A stretch of DNA of 64,000 bases from an uncultured Cohaesibacter sp. (GTDB lineage Bacteria; Pseudomonadota; Alphaproteobacteria; Rhizobiales; Cohaesibacteraceae): NCBI RefSeq assembly GCF_963677725.1, contig NZ_OY782507.1, positions 4,446,171 to 4,510,170 on the forward strand. Reading direction: 5' to 3'. The notes beneath the pieces are model-generated. The model was not told the origin of the DNA. It ran no database searches and was given only the letters and a program-made list of their open reading frames with translations. A program made the position numbers and the translations under genes. Of this stretch, positions 36,462-45,429 are shown piece by piece; within the stretch, counting starts at the first letter, position 1, and each line of letters begins with the position of its first letter.

Positions 36462-37403
36462 TCAGCCAGTGATGAAGCCACGGATGAAGTACAGCCAGAA
36501 AGGAATGGTCAGCAAGGCCAGACCTGTCTGTAAGGTGACCATGCCGATGAGCAGTTCCGCATCGCCGCCCATTTTCTTGGCCAGAATATAGCCATTCATG
36601 GCGGTTGGAACCGCCATGCAGATGACGGCAATCTCCAGCACTTGCCCATCCAGACCAAAGAGCAGGCCGATGACCAGAGCAAGAGCTGGCATGACCAGCA
36701 AACGCCACACGGTTCCGATCCAGTTGAAGAGGCTGGGTGGGTAAATATAGCTCAGCTTGAGGCCCGCTCCGACAATCAGAAGACCGGTGGCAAGCCCTGC
36801 GCGCGCCGTGACATTGATGGTGGTGCGAATTGGATCCCAGATTGGGATTTCGAACATGTTGAAGACCAATCCACCGGCAGAAGCCCAGATCAGCGGATTT
36901 TTCAAAATGTTCATCAGCACATTGCCAAAATTTGCCTTCGATTTGGAAGCAAAGGTGGCCAAAATGGAAACGACGATCACATTGATCACCGGGATCATGG
37001 TGGCCATGCCGATGGCAACCAGAGCCATGGCATCCGTGCCATAGGCTTTCTGGACAATGGACAAGGCAATGAAGCCGTTCCAGCGCAACACGCTTTGATA
37101 AATAGAGGTATATGCCGGACCATCGAGGGACAGAGCCGATTTCATCAGCGGATAGGCCAGGAGCAGAATCACCGCCATGATGAGGAGGGTGGTGATCAGG
37201 GCGCTTGCCATTTCCCCCAATGGCACATTCTTCAAGTCAGCAGACACCAGCGAGTGAAAAATCAATGCAGGGAAGAAGAGCCAATAAGAAAGTGTTTCCA
37301 GCCCGCTCCATTGATTTTCAGGCACCATATTGCTGCGTCGGATAAAGAGACCCAGTGCCACAAGGCAGAAGGTGGGAATCATCGCTTCAAGAATGAGCAG
37401 CAT
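36462..37403 (-). CDS. AEC-family (auxin efflux carrier-like) transporter
   Basis: 313 residues with about ten membrane helices in two halves, starting MLLILEAMIPTFCLVALGLF. The family includes malonate, malate and lysine-type carriers and plant auxin exporters; the substrate here is unknown. The open frame extends upstream to 37877, but that part is antisense to ruvX, and CGGAACG supports the start at 37403. It ends 191 bases before the pyrB start. Confidence 0.85.
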   Translation of the reverse strand: MLLILEAMIPTFCLVALGLFIRRSNMVPENQWSGLETLSYWLFFPALIFHSLVSADLKNVPLGEMASALITTLLIMAVILLLAYPLMKSALSLDGPAYTSIYQSVLRWNGFIALSIVQKAYGTDAMALVAIGMATMIPVINVIVVSILATFASKSKANFGNVLMNILKNPLIWASAGGLVFNMFEIPIWDPIRTTINVTARAGLATGLLIVGAGLKLSYIYPPSLFNWIGTVWRLLVMPALALVIGLLFGLDGQVLEIAVICMAVPTAMNGYILAKKMGGDAELLIGMVTLQTGLALLTIPFWLYFIRGFITG

Positions 37404-37548
37404 GGGGCGTTCCGAAAGTTGAGGTGGGGCGCAAAGGGTGCGAAGCAGGCAGAACGGACGGGCGAAGGATCGGTGCCGTTTATTCGTCCTGTTTAACTGT
37501 GCAAACCGGAGACCGCAAGCCTGCATAAGGGCCAATCGGTGGCGATGA

Positions 37549-38103
37549 TCAATCCATTGCTTCGTCTGTGTTGGACTGCTCAGTCGCTTCAGCGGGGGCA
37601 AGGCGCGCGCGATCCAAGGCCCCTTGCAAGATGTAAGAGGCAGCCATTTTGTCGACCACTTCGCCGCGACGGGCACGCGATGTGTCTGCATCCAGCAAGG
37701 TGCGGGTGACGGCAACAGTCGACAGGCGCTCATCCCAGAAGGTGACGGGTATCGGATCCGTTTCGCGCTCGCGCCACAGATCGCGCAAGGAGAGGTAAAA
37801 ATCGCGGGTGGCTTGAGCGCGTGGACCTTCAGAGCCATCCATATTGAGCGGCATGCCCAGAATGAACCCGCCAACATTATGCTCCTTGCAAAGAACCATC
37901 ATCCGTTCGGCATCGAGCGAGAATTTCTTGCGCTGGATGGTCTCGACCGCACTGGCGATCATTCGGCCCGTGTCAGACACGGCAACGCCGATGGTTTTGG
38001 TGCCCAGATCAAGTCCCATCAGCCGCTCGCCGGGCTTCAATCCGGCGATCAGGTTATGCAGCGGAATGTCAATCGGCGCTTTTTTCTTCTTCTTGCGGGC
38101 CAT
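37549..38103 (-). CDS. ruvX: Putative pre-16S rRNA nuclease / Holliday junction resolvase YqgF
   Basis: 184 residues with the RNase H-like core LMGLDLGTKTIGVAVSD, ILGMPLNMDGSEG and WDERLSTVAV. In E. coli YqgF trims the 5' end of pre-16S rRNA. The start is uncertain: the ATG at 38103 (MARKKKKK) has a weak binding site, and ATGs at 38121 and 38166 are in frame. The basic N-terminal patch is unusual for the family. Confidence 0.88.
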   Translation of the reverse strand: MARKKKKKAPIDIPLHNLIAGLKPGERLMGLDLGTKTIGVAVSDTGRMIASAVETIQRKKFSLDAERMMVLCKEHNVGGFILGMPLNMDGSEGPRAQATRDFYLSLRDLWRERETDPIPVTFWDERLSTVAVTRTLLDADTSRARRGEVVDKMAASYILQGALDRARLAPAEATEQSNTDEAMD

Positions 38104-38185
38104 GGATCTGCGATTTTCCATTATAATTAGCATTAGTGATTTCCAGATAAGCGATTTCTTGCTCATTTGTACAGTAATTTATTTT

Positions 38186-38232
38186 ATATGTAACATATAT
38201 TCTTGATCGTCTAGGGAATATATGTTACATAT
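38186..38232. repeat. 17-bp perfect inverted repeat upstream of the orphan gene
   Basis: ATATGTAACATATATTC (38186-38202) is mirrored exactly at 38216-38232 across a 13-base spacer. Each arm contains the near-palindrome ATGTAACAT, giving four half-sites. The right arm ends 41 bases before the start of the 190-residue orphan gene. It may be an autoregulatory operator or a cruciform-forming site. Confidence 0.65.
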
Positions 38233-38273
38233 TTTTTGTTGCAGTTTCACAAATTCCGAAAAGCGAGGGTCGT

Positions 38274-38846
38274 ATGTCTCCAGTGGTTCGTATCAGCGAT
38301 GCTGCCTTTGAAGGGCTGCGCCTAATTTCTAAGTGGCACGAAACCGATACCCCATCCAAGTCGGTTGATTTATTAGTCAGACGAGAACTGAACCGCTTGG
38401 GCCTAGAGCGCGAGGTGGTGGAGGAGCTTATTGTTGATGCCGTAGGCACTGAGCTAATTCACTTCAAAGAAGCTCCAGGGTTATCATTTACAAAAATTTC
38501 TTTTGCTCAAGTCGATGGGCAAGATGTAAAAAAACCAAATTGGGCTAGCTTGCTTTTGGAGATGGTCAGAGCTTTGCATTCGAAAGGTTATAGCAATTCC
38601 AGATTGGTTTCCGAGTTGCAAATTCCAGCAAAGACAGGCCAGTTTGAAGAGAGTGGCTTCAAGTTTTATCGGGATTTGCAGATTTCATTTCAAGGCCAAT
38701 CTGCCATGGATGCATGGAAAGAAATCGAACGGATTGCTCGTAAGTTTAGTATTTCTGTGGAGGTAATTTTTCACTGGCGAGACAATCCAAAAGCTCAGTA
38801 TCCCGGAAAGTGTGGGAAGTTAAAAGTCGAGTTTGATGGTTGTTGA
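38274..38846 (+). CDS. Orphan protein with ribbon-helix-helix-like N-terminus
   Basis: 190 residues. The N-terminal 45 (VVRISDAAFEGL...TPSKSVDLLVRREL) have the beta-strand/helix/helix pattern of a ribbon-helix-helix DNA-binding dimer. Residues 85-190 form a second domain containing NWASLLLEMVRAL and ending in a Trp- and Pro-Gly-containing segment (HWRDNPKAQYPGKCGKL). Not recognised further. GAGGGT precedes the ATG. The gene and its leader are clearly AT-richer than ruvX and gatC on either side, suggesting horizontal acquisition. A terminator follows. Confidence 0.65.
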   Translation: MSPVVRISDAAFEGLRLISKWHETDTPSKSVDLLVRRELNRLGLEREVVEELIVDAVGTELIHFKEAPGLSFTKISFAQVDGQDVKKPNWASLLLEMVRALHSKGYSNSRLVSELQIPAKTGQFEESGFKFYRDLQISFQGQSAMDAWKEIERIARKFSISVEVIFHWRDNPKAQYPGKCGKLKVEFDGC

Positions 38847-38957
38847 GACGACCAAATGGGGAAAATTGGCATATTCCTTGATGCCTTGGTGACTTTCGTG
38901 CGGGCTTTGGGCGGTTGGGGAGTTGCACCCCTTTCTTTAGCAATGCTATAGCCGTTG

Positions 38958-38981
38958 ATGAGTGAGATGAGACTCATTTTT
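38958..38981 (+). terminator. Probable terminator after the orphan gene
   Basis: Six-base-pair stem ATGAGT / ACTCAT with an 8-base loop followed by T5. Modest stability. Confidence 0.5.
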
Positions 38982-39046
38982 GTCCGGGTCGCTATTTGCC
39001 ATTTTGCAATTAGGCGCCGGACGTTTCATTTGGAAGGCTTGCATTC

Positions 39047-39334
39047 ATGTCAATTGACAAGGATACGGTCAAGCGCGTGGCGCGTCTCGCCCGCCTGTCC
39101 GTTACAGAAGAAGAGGCGGAGAACCTCAAGGGTGAATTGAACTCCATTCTCAATTGGGTCGAGATGCTCAATGAAGTGGATGTCAATAATGTGGTTCCGA
39201 TGACCGCCGTTGTCGATCAGGAAATGAAGAAGCGGGACGATGTGATCACCGACGGCCATTATGCCGATCGCGTCGTGGCCAATGCGCCAATGTCCGAAGA
39301 CAATTTTTTCATGGTTCCAAAGGTCATCGAATAG
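39047..39334 (+). CDS. gatC: Asp/Glu-tRNA amidotransferase subunit C
   Basis: 95 residues of the GatC family ([28 protein letters not shown]), which clamps GatA and GatB together. A GGAAGG site supports the start. First gene of the gatC-gatA-aroQ-gatB run. Confidence 0.95.
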   Translation: MSIDKDTVKRVARLARLSVTEEEAENLKGELNSILNWVEMLNEVDVNNVVPMTAVVDQEMKKRDDVITDGHYADRVVANAPMSEDNFFMVPKVIE

Positions 39335-39469
39335 ACCCTTTCAGGCGCTTGCCCCTCCCGGATCGGCAAGGCTCGATGAACCCGTAAATGAGATGGATCG
39401 GGATTGTTCTGACAATAAAGGCCGATGGCCTTGAGGATGACTTTCCTGCAAAAGGATGAGGAAGCCAGA

Positions 39470-40942
39470 GTGACAGATCTCACGGCTTTGACAATTGCAG
39501 AGGCCCGCGACGGGCTGGCAAAAAAAGAGTTTACCGCAACCGAATTGACCCAGAGCTATCTGGCGGCGATTGATGCTGCCGATGCGCTCAATGCCTATAT
39601 CATCAAGACGCCGGAAAAAGCGCTGGACATGGCAAAGGCATCTGACGCGCGCATCGCCAAGGGCGAGGCTGGCGCTCTGGAAGGCATTCCGCTCGGGATC
39701 AAGGACCTTTATTGCACCAAGGGTGTGGGCGCACAGGCCTGCTCGCATATTCTGGACAATTTTAAGCCCGGATATGAGAGCACCGTGACGCAGAATCTGT
39801 GGGACGATGGCGCCGTGATGCTCGGCAAACTCAATATGGACGAGTTTGCCATGGGCTCCGCCAACGAGACCAGCTATTTCGGTCCGGTGAAAAACCCATG
39901 GCGTGCAACGGACGAAGAGATTGACCGGGTGCCCGGCGGGTCTTCGGGTGGCTCGGCTGCGGCTGTGGCTGCGCGCATTTGTGCTGGCGCGACCGCGTCT
40001 GATACTGGTGGTTCGATCCGCCAGCCTGCTGCCTTCACCGGTACGGTTGGCATGAAGCCAACCTATGGCCGTTGTTCGCGCTGGGGCATGATCGCTTTTG
40101 CGTCCTCGCTGGATCAGGCAGGTCCGATCACCCGCACCGTGCGCGATTCTGCCATCCTGATGAAATCGATGGCGTCTGTTGATCCGAAAGACACCACCAG
40201 CGTCAATCTGCCAGTGCCCGATTATGAAGCCGCGCTGACAGGCGACATTCGCGGCATGAAGGTCGGTATTCCAAAGGAATATCGGGTTGATGGCATGCCT
40301 GCGGAAGTGGATGAAAGCTGGCAGCAGGGGATTGACTGGCTGAAAGCCGCCGGTGCGGAGATTGTCGAAATCTCCCTGCCGATGACCAAATATGCGCTGC
40401 CTGCTTATTATATCGTGGCACCGGCTGAGGCTTCCTCGAACCTTGCCCGTTATGACGGCGTGAAATATGGTCTGCGTGTTCCCGGTGATGATATCATCGA
40501 CATGTATGAAAAGACCCGCGCAGCAGGCTTTGGCTCTGAGGTCAAGCGTCGTATCCTGATCGGCACCTATGTGCTGTCGGCTGGTTATTATGATGCCTAT
40601 TATCTGCGCGCCCAGAAGATCCGCACGCTGATCAAGCAGGACTTTGAGAAAGCGTTCGAGAGCGTTGATACCATCCTGACCCCGGCCACTCCTTCGGCAG
40701 CCTTTGAGCTAGGCCGTGAGGTGACTGATCCGGTACAGAACTATCTCAACGACATCTTCACGGTGACGGTGAATATGGCCGGTCTGCCGGGCATCGCTGT
40801 GCCGGCTGGCAAGTCCGCTGAAGGCCTCCCATTGGGGCTGCAACTGATTGGCAAGGCGTTCGACGAGGAAACCCTGTTCCGCGCTGCGGGCGTTCTGGAA
40901 GATGCCGCTGGCATCATGGAAGCGCCATCCAAGTGGTGGTAA
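39470..40942 (+). CDS. gatA: Asp/Glu-tRNA amidotransferase subunit A
   Basis: 490-residue amidase-signature enzyme that supplies ammonia to convert misacylated Glu-tRNA(Gln) and Asp-tRNA(Asn). The Ser-cisSer-Lys triad region is intact: [10 protein letters not shown] (Lys), [10 protein letters not shown] and [13 protein letters not shown] at 39470 with GAGGAAG upstream gives the canonical length; in-frame ATGs lie 12-15 codons further upstream without a good site. Confidence 0.95.
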   Translation: MTDLTALTIAEARDGLAKKEFTATELTQSYLAAIDAADALNAYIIKTPEKALDMAKASDARIAKGEAGALEGIPLGIKDLYCTKGVGAQACSHILDNFKPGYESTVTQNLWDDGAVMLGKLNMDEFAMGSANETSYFGPVKNPWRATDEEIDRVPGGSSGGSAAAVAARICAGATASDTGGSIRQPAAFTGTVGMKPTYGRCSRWGMIAFASSLDQAGPITRTVRDSAILMKSMASVDPKDTTSVNLPVPDYEAALTGDIRGMKVGIPKEYRVDGMPAEVDESWQQGIDWLKAAGAEIVEISLPMTKYALPAYYIVAPAEASSNLARYDGVKYGLRVPGDDIIDMYEKTRAAGFGSEVKRRILIGTYVLSAGYYDAYYLRAQKIRTLIKQDFEKAFESVDTILTPATPSAAFELGREVTDPVQNYLNDIFTVTVNMAGLPGIAVPAGKSAEGLPLGLQLIGKAFDEETLFRAAGVLEDAAGIMEAPSKWW

Positions 40943-40969
40943 GGCCCAAGATTGAAAGACCCAAAGGCG

Positions 40970-41296
40970 ATGAGAAAGCCTGAAGACTGCACGGAACGTG
41001 CTCATATTCGTGAGGAGATCGACCGGGTCGACCGGGAGCTGATCGCGCTGTTCAAACAGCGCGATGGCTATATCCGCCGGATGGCCCACATCAAGACAGA
41101 CCCCGATGAGGCGCGGGTAGACTGGCGCGTCAAAGAGGTTCTGGACAAGGTGTTGGCCGAGCTCGGGGAACACGATCTGCCACCAGATCTCTATATGGAA
41201 TTCTGGGAGCAGCTGATCGACCTCAATATCGACTATGAGACGGTGGCCATTGCGGCCATTCAGGCAGACAAACAAGATACATCCGGCACCGATTGA
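40970..41296 (+). CDS. AroQ-type chorismate mutase domain protein
   Basis: 108 residues, all helical. The opening [19 protein letters not shown] matches the AroQ chorismate mutase helix 1 with its catalytic arginine, and a conserved R-x-x-Y-I-R-R turn follows. It could alternatively be an isochorismate-pyruvate lyase-like member. It sits between gatA (27 bases upstream) and gatB (61 bases downstream) and is therefore likely part of their transcript. A TTG six codons upstream is less likely as start than the ATG after AAAGGCG. Confidence 0.85.
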   Translation: MRKPEDCTERAHIREEIDRVDRELIALFKQRDGYIRRMAHIKTDPDEARVDWRVKEVLDKVLAELGEHDLPPDLYMEFWEQLIDLNIDYETVAIAAIQADKQDTSGTD

Positions 41297-41357
41297 GTGC
41301 TGTTATCTATTGAGTGAGGAGCAGCGGTTACGCGCTCCCATAGCTGAGGACGAAAAT

Positions 41358-42821
41358 ATGGCTGAAGCGTCCAGCAAATTGATCAAAGGGGCGACGGGCG
41401 ACTGGGAAGTGGTCGTCGGCATGGAAATCCATGCGCAAGTCGCCTCCGAGGCAAAACTCTTTTCCGGCTCTTCCACCGAGTTCGGTGGCGAGGCCAACGA
41501 CCATGTAAGTTTCGTTGATGCGGCCATGCCCGGCATGCTGCCTGTGATCAATGAGGAATGCGTGCGACAGGCGATCCGTACCGGTCTTGGTCTCAAGGCC
41601 GAGATCAACAACCGCTCGGTTTTTGACCGCAAGAACTATTTCTATCCCGATCTGCCGCAGGGCTATCAGATCTCACAATATAAGGATCCGATTGTCGGCG
41701 AAGGCGTGGTGATTCTCGACATGCTCGATGGTGAGCGGATCGAAGTGGGCGTAGAGCGTTTGCATCTGGAGCAGGATGCGGGCAAGTCGATGCATGACCA
41801 GCATCCCACCATGTCCTTTGTGGATCTCAACCGCTCTGGCGTTGCCCTGATGGAGATCGTCTCCAAGCCTGATATCCGGTCTTCAGATGAGGCCAAAGCC
41901 TATATGACCAAGATGCGCACCATTCTGCGTTATCTTGGCACCTCTGACGGCAACATGGAGCAGGGCTCGATGCGTGCCGACGTCAACGTATCTGTGCGTC
42001 GTCCGGGCGATGAGTTCGGCACCCGTTGCGAGATCAAGAACATGAACTCGATCCGCTTCATCGGTCAGGCGATTGAGTATGAAGCCCGTCGTCAGATCGC
42101 AATCCTTGAGGATGGTGGCTCCATCGATCAGGAAACCCGCCTGTATGATCCGAAAAAGGGCGAAACCCGCTCGATGCGCTCGAAAGAAGAAGCGCATGAC
42201 TATCGCTACTTCCCGGATCCTGATCTGCTGCCGCTGGAATTTGATGATGCGTATGTGGATGCCTTGCGTCAGGGGTTGCCTGAACTGCCCGATGACAAGC
42301 GTGAGCGCTTCATCTCCGATCTGGGCCTCAAGCCCTATGATGCGTCGGTTCTGGTCTCTTCCAAGCGGTTGGCTGACTTCTTTGAAGAAGTGGCGACTGG
42401 TCGCGATTCCCAGCTGGCTGCCAACTGGGTGATCAACGAATGGCTTGGCCGCCTGAATAAGGAAGGCCTCGACATCGATGCCAGCCCGATTTCCGCCGAC
42501 CAGCTTGGCAAGATCGTCGATCTGATCAAGGCGGGCGACATTTCCGGCAAGATCGCCAAGGATTTGTTCGAAATCATTTGGAGCGAAGGCGGTGACCCTG
42601 CGGAAGTGGTGGAAGCCAAGGGCATGAAGCAGGTGACCGACACCGGCGCGATTGAAGCCATTGTCGATGATATCATTGCCAACAATCCCGATCAGGTCGA
42701 GAAGGTCAAGGACAAGCCGGGCCTCATTGGCTGGTTTGTCGGTCAGGTGATGAAGGCATCGCAGGGCAAAGCCAATCCGCAGGCCGTCAACCAGATTTTG
42801 AAAGACAAGCTTGGCCTCTAG
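41358..42821 (+). CDS. gatB: Asp/Glu-tRNA amidotransferase subunit B
   Basis: 487 residues. GatB cradle motifs [12 protein letters not shown], the [20 protein letters not shown] region and [10 protein letters not shown] are present, with the C-terminal YqeY-like helical domain that grips the tRNA. The ATG at 41358 follows a GAGGA site. Terminator downstream. Confidence 0.95.
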   Translation: MAEASSKLIKGATGDWEVVVGMEIHAQVASEAKLFSGSSTEFGGEANDHVSFVDAAMPGMLPVINEECVRQAIRTGLGLKAEINNRSVFDRKNYFYPDLPQGYQISQYKDPIVGEGVVILDMLDGERIEVGVERLHLEQDAGKSMHDQHPTMSFVDLNRSGVALMEIVSKPDIRSSDEAKAYMTKMRTILRYLGTSDGNMEQGSMRADVNVSVRRPGDEFGTRCEIKNMNSIRFIGQAIEYEARRQIAILEDGGSIDQETRLYDPKKGETRSMRSKEEAHDYRYFPDPDLLPLEFDDAYVDALRQGLPELPDDKRERFISDLGLKPYDASVLVSSKRLADFFEEVATGRDSQLAANWVINEWLGRLNKEGLDIDASPISADQLGKIVDLIKAGDISGKIAKDLFEIIWSEGGDPAEVVEAKGMKQVTDTGAIEAIVDDIIANNPDQVEKVKDKPGLIGWFVGQVMKASQGKANPQAVNQILKDKLGL

Positions 42822-42845
42822 GCTCTGCTGACACTGATTTTGACC

Positions 42846-42880
42846 AAAAGGCGCGGAAGCTTTTTTCCGCGCCTTTTTCG
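42846..42880 (+). terminator. Intrinsic terminator after gatB
   Basis: Thirteen-base-pair stem AAAAGGCGCGGAA / TTCCGCGCCTTTT with a short loop and T5, 25 bases after gatB. Confidence 0.9.
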
Positions 42881-43016
42881 TTGGGGCGCCTTTTCCCGTT
42901 TTCAGGTAGCTCTTGTGGTTATTCGTTCCATCGGCCAAGCCCTTCGTGTTGTCGGCATTCAATTTAATGTTGGATAGAGAGCAGGAGGGAGATGCATCTC
43001 GCTGGCGAATTGTATA

Positions 43017-43034
43017 TAGTTATTGCAATAACTA
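43017..43034. promoter_or_regulatory. 18-bp perfect palindrome upstream of nnrU
   Basis: TAGTTATTGCAATAACTA, centred 81 bases upstream of the nnrU start. The length and perfect symmetry suggest an operator for a MarR- or Fur-type dimer. It does not match the FNR/NnrR consensus. Confidence 0.5.
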
Positions 43035-43106
43035 ATCGAGCAGCCTGTTGGTCCAACCCGGAGCGGCGGTCGCTTGTGAGTTCAGGACCAACTGGGAGAC
43101 CAATCG

Positions 43107-43670
43107 ATGACTTTACTTATTCTGGGTGTGTTGCTGTGGGCGCTGCTTCATTTCTTTCCTGTCTTCATGCCAGACATGCGAGCCGGGATTAAGACCAAGA
43201 TGGGCGAGTTGCCTTATAAAGGGCTGTTTAGTCTGTTGATGCTGGGTGCCGTCGGCTTGATGGTGATGGGCTGGCGCAGCACGGAGGCCGGTGAAGAGCT
43301 GTTCTATGGCGTTGCTGCCCTGCGCCACGTCACGTATGTTTTCGTTTTGATTGCGATCATCCTGTTTGGTGCATCCAAGGGGCGGAGCCGCATTCGCAGC
43401 GTGATCCGTCATCCCATGCTGACCGGTGTTGTGGTCTGGGGCGTTGGGCATTTGCTGGTCAACAACGATCCGCGCTCACTGGTGCTGTTTGGTGGTATGG
43501 TTGTTTGGGCATTGATATCGATTGTTGGCATCAATCGTCGCGATGGGGCCTACACGCCGCCAGAGCCTTGGAGCTGGGGGCGGGAGCTCCGTTTGCTGGC
43601 CATTTCAGTGGTGCTTTATATTGGGTTGCTCTTCGCCCACCCGTATTTCACCGGCATTGCTTTATTCTAA
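43107..43670 (+). CDS. nnrU: NnrU family membrane protein (copy 1)
   Basis: 187 residues with about five membrane helices. Family hallmarks are the RHPMLTGVVVWGVGHLLVN segment and the SRIRSVIRHP turn. NnrU was named from denitrification gene clusters, and the fold is shared with plant zeta-carotene isomerase, which binds haem. GGGAGA supports the start. A second NnrU gene lies at 61676 in this window. Strong terminator downstream. Confidence 0.85.
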   Translation: MTLLILGVLLWALLHFFPVFMPDMRAGIKTKMGELPYKGLFSLLMLGAVGLMVMGWRSTEAGEELFYGVAALRHVTYVFVLIAIILFGASKGRSRIRSVIRHPMLTGVVVWGVGHLLVNNDPRSLVLFGGMVVWALISIVGINRRDGAYTPPEPWSWGRELRLLAISVVLYIGLLFAHPYFTGIALF

Positions 43671-44035
43671 GGCTTCAATCGGTCAAAGAAATTGACTCTT
43701 AATGCGCGTCTGATGGCTTCAGGCGCGCATTGTTTTTTTGATGCGCTTCTCAGGTGAAAATTGTGATCCATGTCAGGAAGGTTACAGCTTGCGCTGTCAG
43801 ATTGGTCCAAATCGTCGACTGAGCTGGTGTTTAAGCAGGTTTTTTCTGCGAAAAACGAGTTTTTACTGTAGTTGGCTATGCGCAAGCATGATTTATGACA
43901 AGACTTTCGTATAAGAAGTCGGCTAAAGAGAGCGCGACTTGCCATCGGTTACTCCTCATGGGGGCCATGGTTGCGAAATTCCACATGATAGACTGTGCCG
44001 ATCCCTCGCGGCACGCTTTTGAAGGAGTGATGATT
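43671..44035. other. Gap between nnrU and the acetyltransferase gene
   Basis: 365 bases. Contains the nnrU terminator at 43701-43739 and the presumed promoter of the acetyltransferase gene; no other gene or repeat seen. An upstream in-frame extension of the acetyltransferase (from 43895) is not favoured. Confidence 0.45.
43701..43739 (+). terminator. Intrinsic terminator after nnrU
   Basis: Thirteen-base-pair stem AATGCGCGTCTGA / TCAGGCGCGCATT (one wobble pair) with a 5-base loop and T7. Confidence 0.9.
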
Positions 44036-44491
44036 GTGTTCCAGATTGATATCCGGGAAGCGCAACGAGAAGATGTCCCAGCGATCGTGTCCATGCTGAT
44101 TGATGACGTCATCGGTAAAGATCGTGAGAATGATAAAGATCTCACCCCTTATTATGAGGCGTTTGATGCCATTGCCGAAGATGCCAACAACATGATTTTC
44201 GTGGCTTGCGATGAAGTCGGAGCTGTTGTTGGAACCTTCCAGCTGGTTTATATGCATGGCCTGTCGGTGCGTGCTGCCAAACGCGCCGAAATCGAAGCCG
44301 TGCGGATTCATTCCTATTTCCGTGGTCGTGGTCTGGGTAAACAGATGTTCGCCTGGGCGATGGAAAAGGCAAAGGCTGATGGCTGCTCAATCCTGCAGTT
44401 GACCACGTCCAAGACCCGTGGCGACAGCCAACGCTTCTATGATCAACTCGGTTTTGACGCGTCCCATGTCGGTTACAAGATGAAGCTTTAA
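44036..44491 (+). CDS. GNAT family N-acetyltransferase
   Basis: About 151 residues. The acetyl-CoA binding motif A is visible as RIHSYFRGRGLGKQMFAWAM and the C-terminal QRFYDQLGFDASHVGY is typical. GTG at 44036 lies eight bases after AAGGAG; the ATG two codons upstream is only two bases from that site, so GTG is preferred. Substrate unknown. Confidence 0.82.
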   Translation: MFQIDIREAQREDVPAIVSMLIDDVIGKDRENDKDLTPYYEAFDAIAEDANNMIFVACDEVGAVVGTFQLVYMHGLSVRAAKRAEIEAVRIHSYFRGRGLGKQMFAWAMEKAKADGCSILQLTTSKTRGDSQRFYDQLGFDASHVGYKMKL

Positions 44492-44975
44492 CGAGCCTTG
44501 AGCGTTATCGAATAAGGCCAGAGCCTTGGCTGTATGCAGACCAGGGCAGTGCCTTTTTTGCTATTCTGCCTTCACAAAGCCCCTGCAATCGCCCGATTGC
44601 TGGGGTTTTTCTTTGTCTGCTGCGTGTTTTTCAGATTTGCAATCGAGCTATTTCATCATGCTCGGTCGTTTGCCCCCTGTCGCTTTTGCTTAGGACATAT
44701 TTGTTGAAAAACGCAGATATGGTTTCCCATTGGTTAGCGTGATCGGGCCAATTTTTTTTGATTTTTCTTAACACACCGCAGATTTCCGCCATTTTGAAGG
44801 TTTCTAAAATGTTAGCTTCAGACATTTGAAACATTTTGTTGGGATTGCGGTAACCAAGGAAATTTACGCCGAATTGAGGGATTTCTTACACCATCATTTC
44901 CATGAACAAGGGCAGAAGCCCAAAAATAAACGGGCCTTGGACGGGCCGGGACTTATCCAGACATGGGGATGTAAA
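44492..44975. other. Gap between acetyltransferase and Sel1-like genes
   Basis: 484 bases. Holds the terminator at 44576-44611 and an AT-rich stretch. A minus-strand reading frame of 67 codons (44631-44834) has no ribosome binding site and no family resemblance, and is not called. Confidence 0.4.
44576..44611 (+). terminator. Intrinsic terminator after the acetyltransferase gene
   Basis: Stem AGCCCC-T-GCAATC / GATTGC-T-GGGGTT with a GCCC loop and T5; a single T-T mismatch in the stem. Confidence 0.8.
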
Positions 44976-45242
44976 ATGGCTAGAGTAGAGTATGAAATTT
45001 CTGAACTGAATGGCGTTGGTCAGGATACGAGTGGAGAGGTGTTTTTCCAGCTTGGGCTGTCTTTCGCCGTGGGCGAACAGGGCGAGCCGGATCTGGTGGC
45101 TGCGCATAAATGGTTCAATTTGGCCGCAATGAAGGGCAACCATGATGCAGCAATCCGCCGTCAGGAATTGACTTTCGAGATGTCGAAGATTGAAATTTCC
45201 CGCGCCCAGCGCGAAGCTCGCGAGTGGATGCGTCTGCACTAG
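44976..45242 (+). CDS. Sel1-like repeat protein, short
   Basis: 88 residues with a single Sel1-type helical repeat (PDLVAAHKWFNLAAMKGNHDA), a solenoid unit used for protein contacts. Starts at MARVEYEIS behind GGGGATG. No export signal. A charged helical C-terminus (SRAQREAREWMRLH) ends the protein. Function unknown. Confidence 0.75.
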   Translation: MARVEYEISELNGVGQDTSGEVFFQLGLSFAVGEQGEPDLVAAHKWFNLAAMKGNHDAAIRRQELTFEMSKIEISRAQREAREWMRLH

Positions 45243-45361
45243 GCTCTGTTTGATTGCCTGAAAGGGTAATCTCCGCCCGGAAATGAGCGACTGCGTTTCG
45301 GGACGGCGAACCAAAGAAAAGGTTCCAGCGCCGGATGGTGGCAAATGTATAAGTTTAAGTG

Positions 45362-45392
45362 ACGGGTACCAGATGTCTGGTGCCCGTTTTTT
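45362..45392. terminator. Terminator between the Sel1-like gene and ubiV
   Basis: Twelve-base-pair stem ACGGGTACCAGA / TCTGGTGCCCGT (one wobble) with a 2-base apex and T6 on the plus strand. It serves the Sel1-like gene and lies just past the convergent ubiV stop. Confidence 0.8.
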
Positions 45393-45429
45393 GTTGCCTT
45401 GATGCCAGTCTCAAAGCTCTAGCCAAGTC

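Noticed and set aside
44631-44834. 67-codon minus-strand frame
   Set aside because: No Shine-Dalgarno sequence, AT-rich, no recognisable domain; could be chance.
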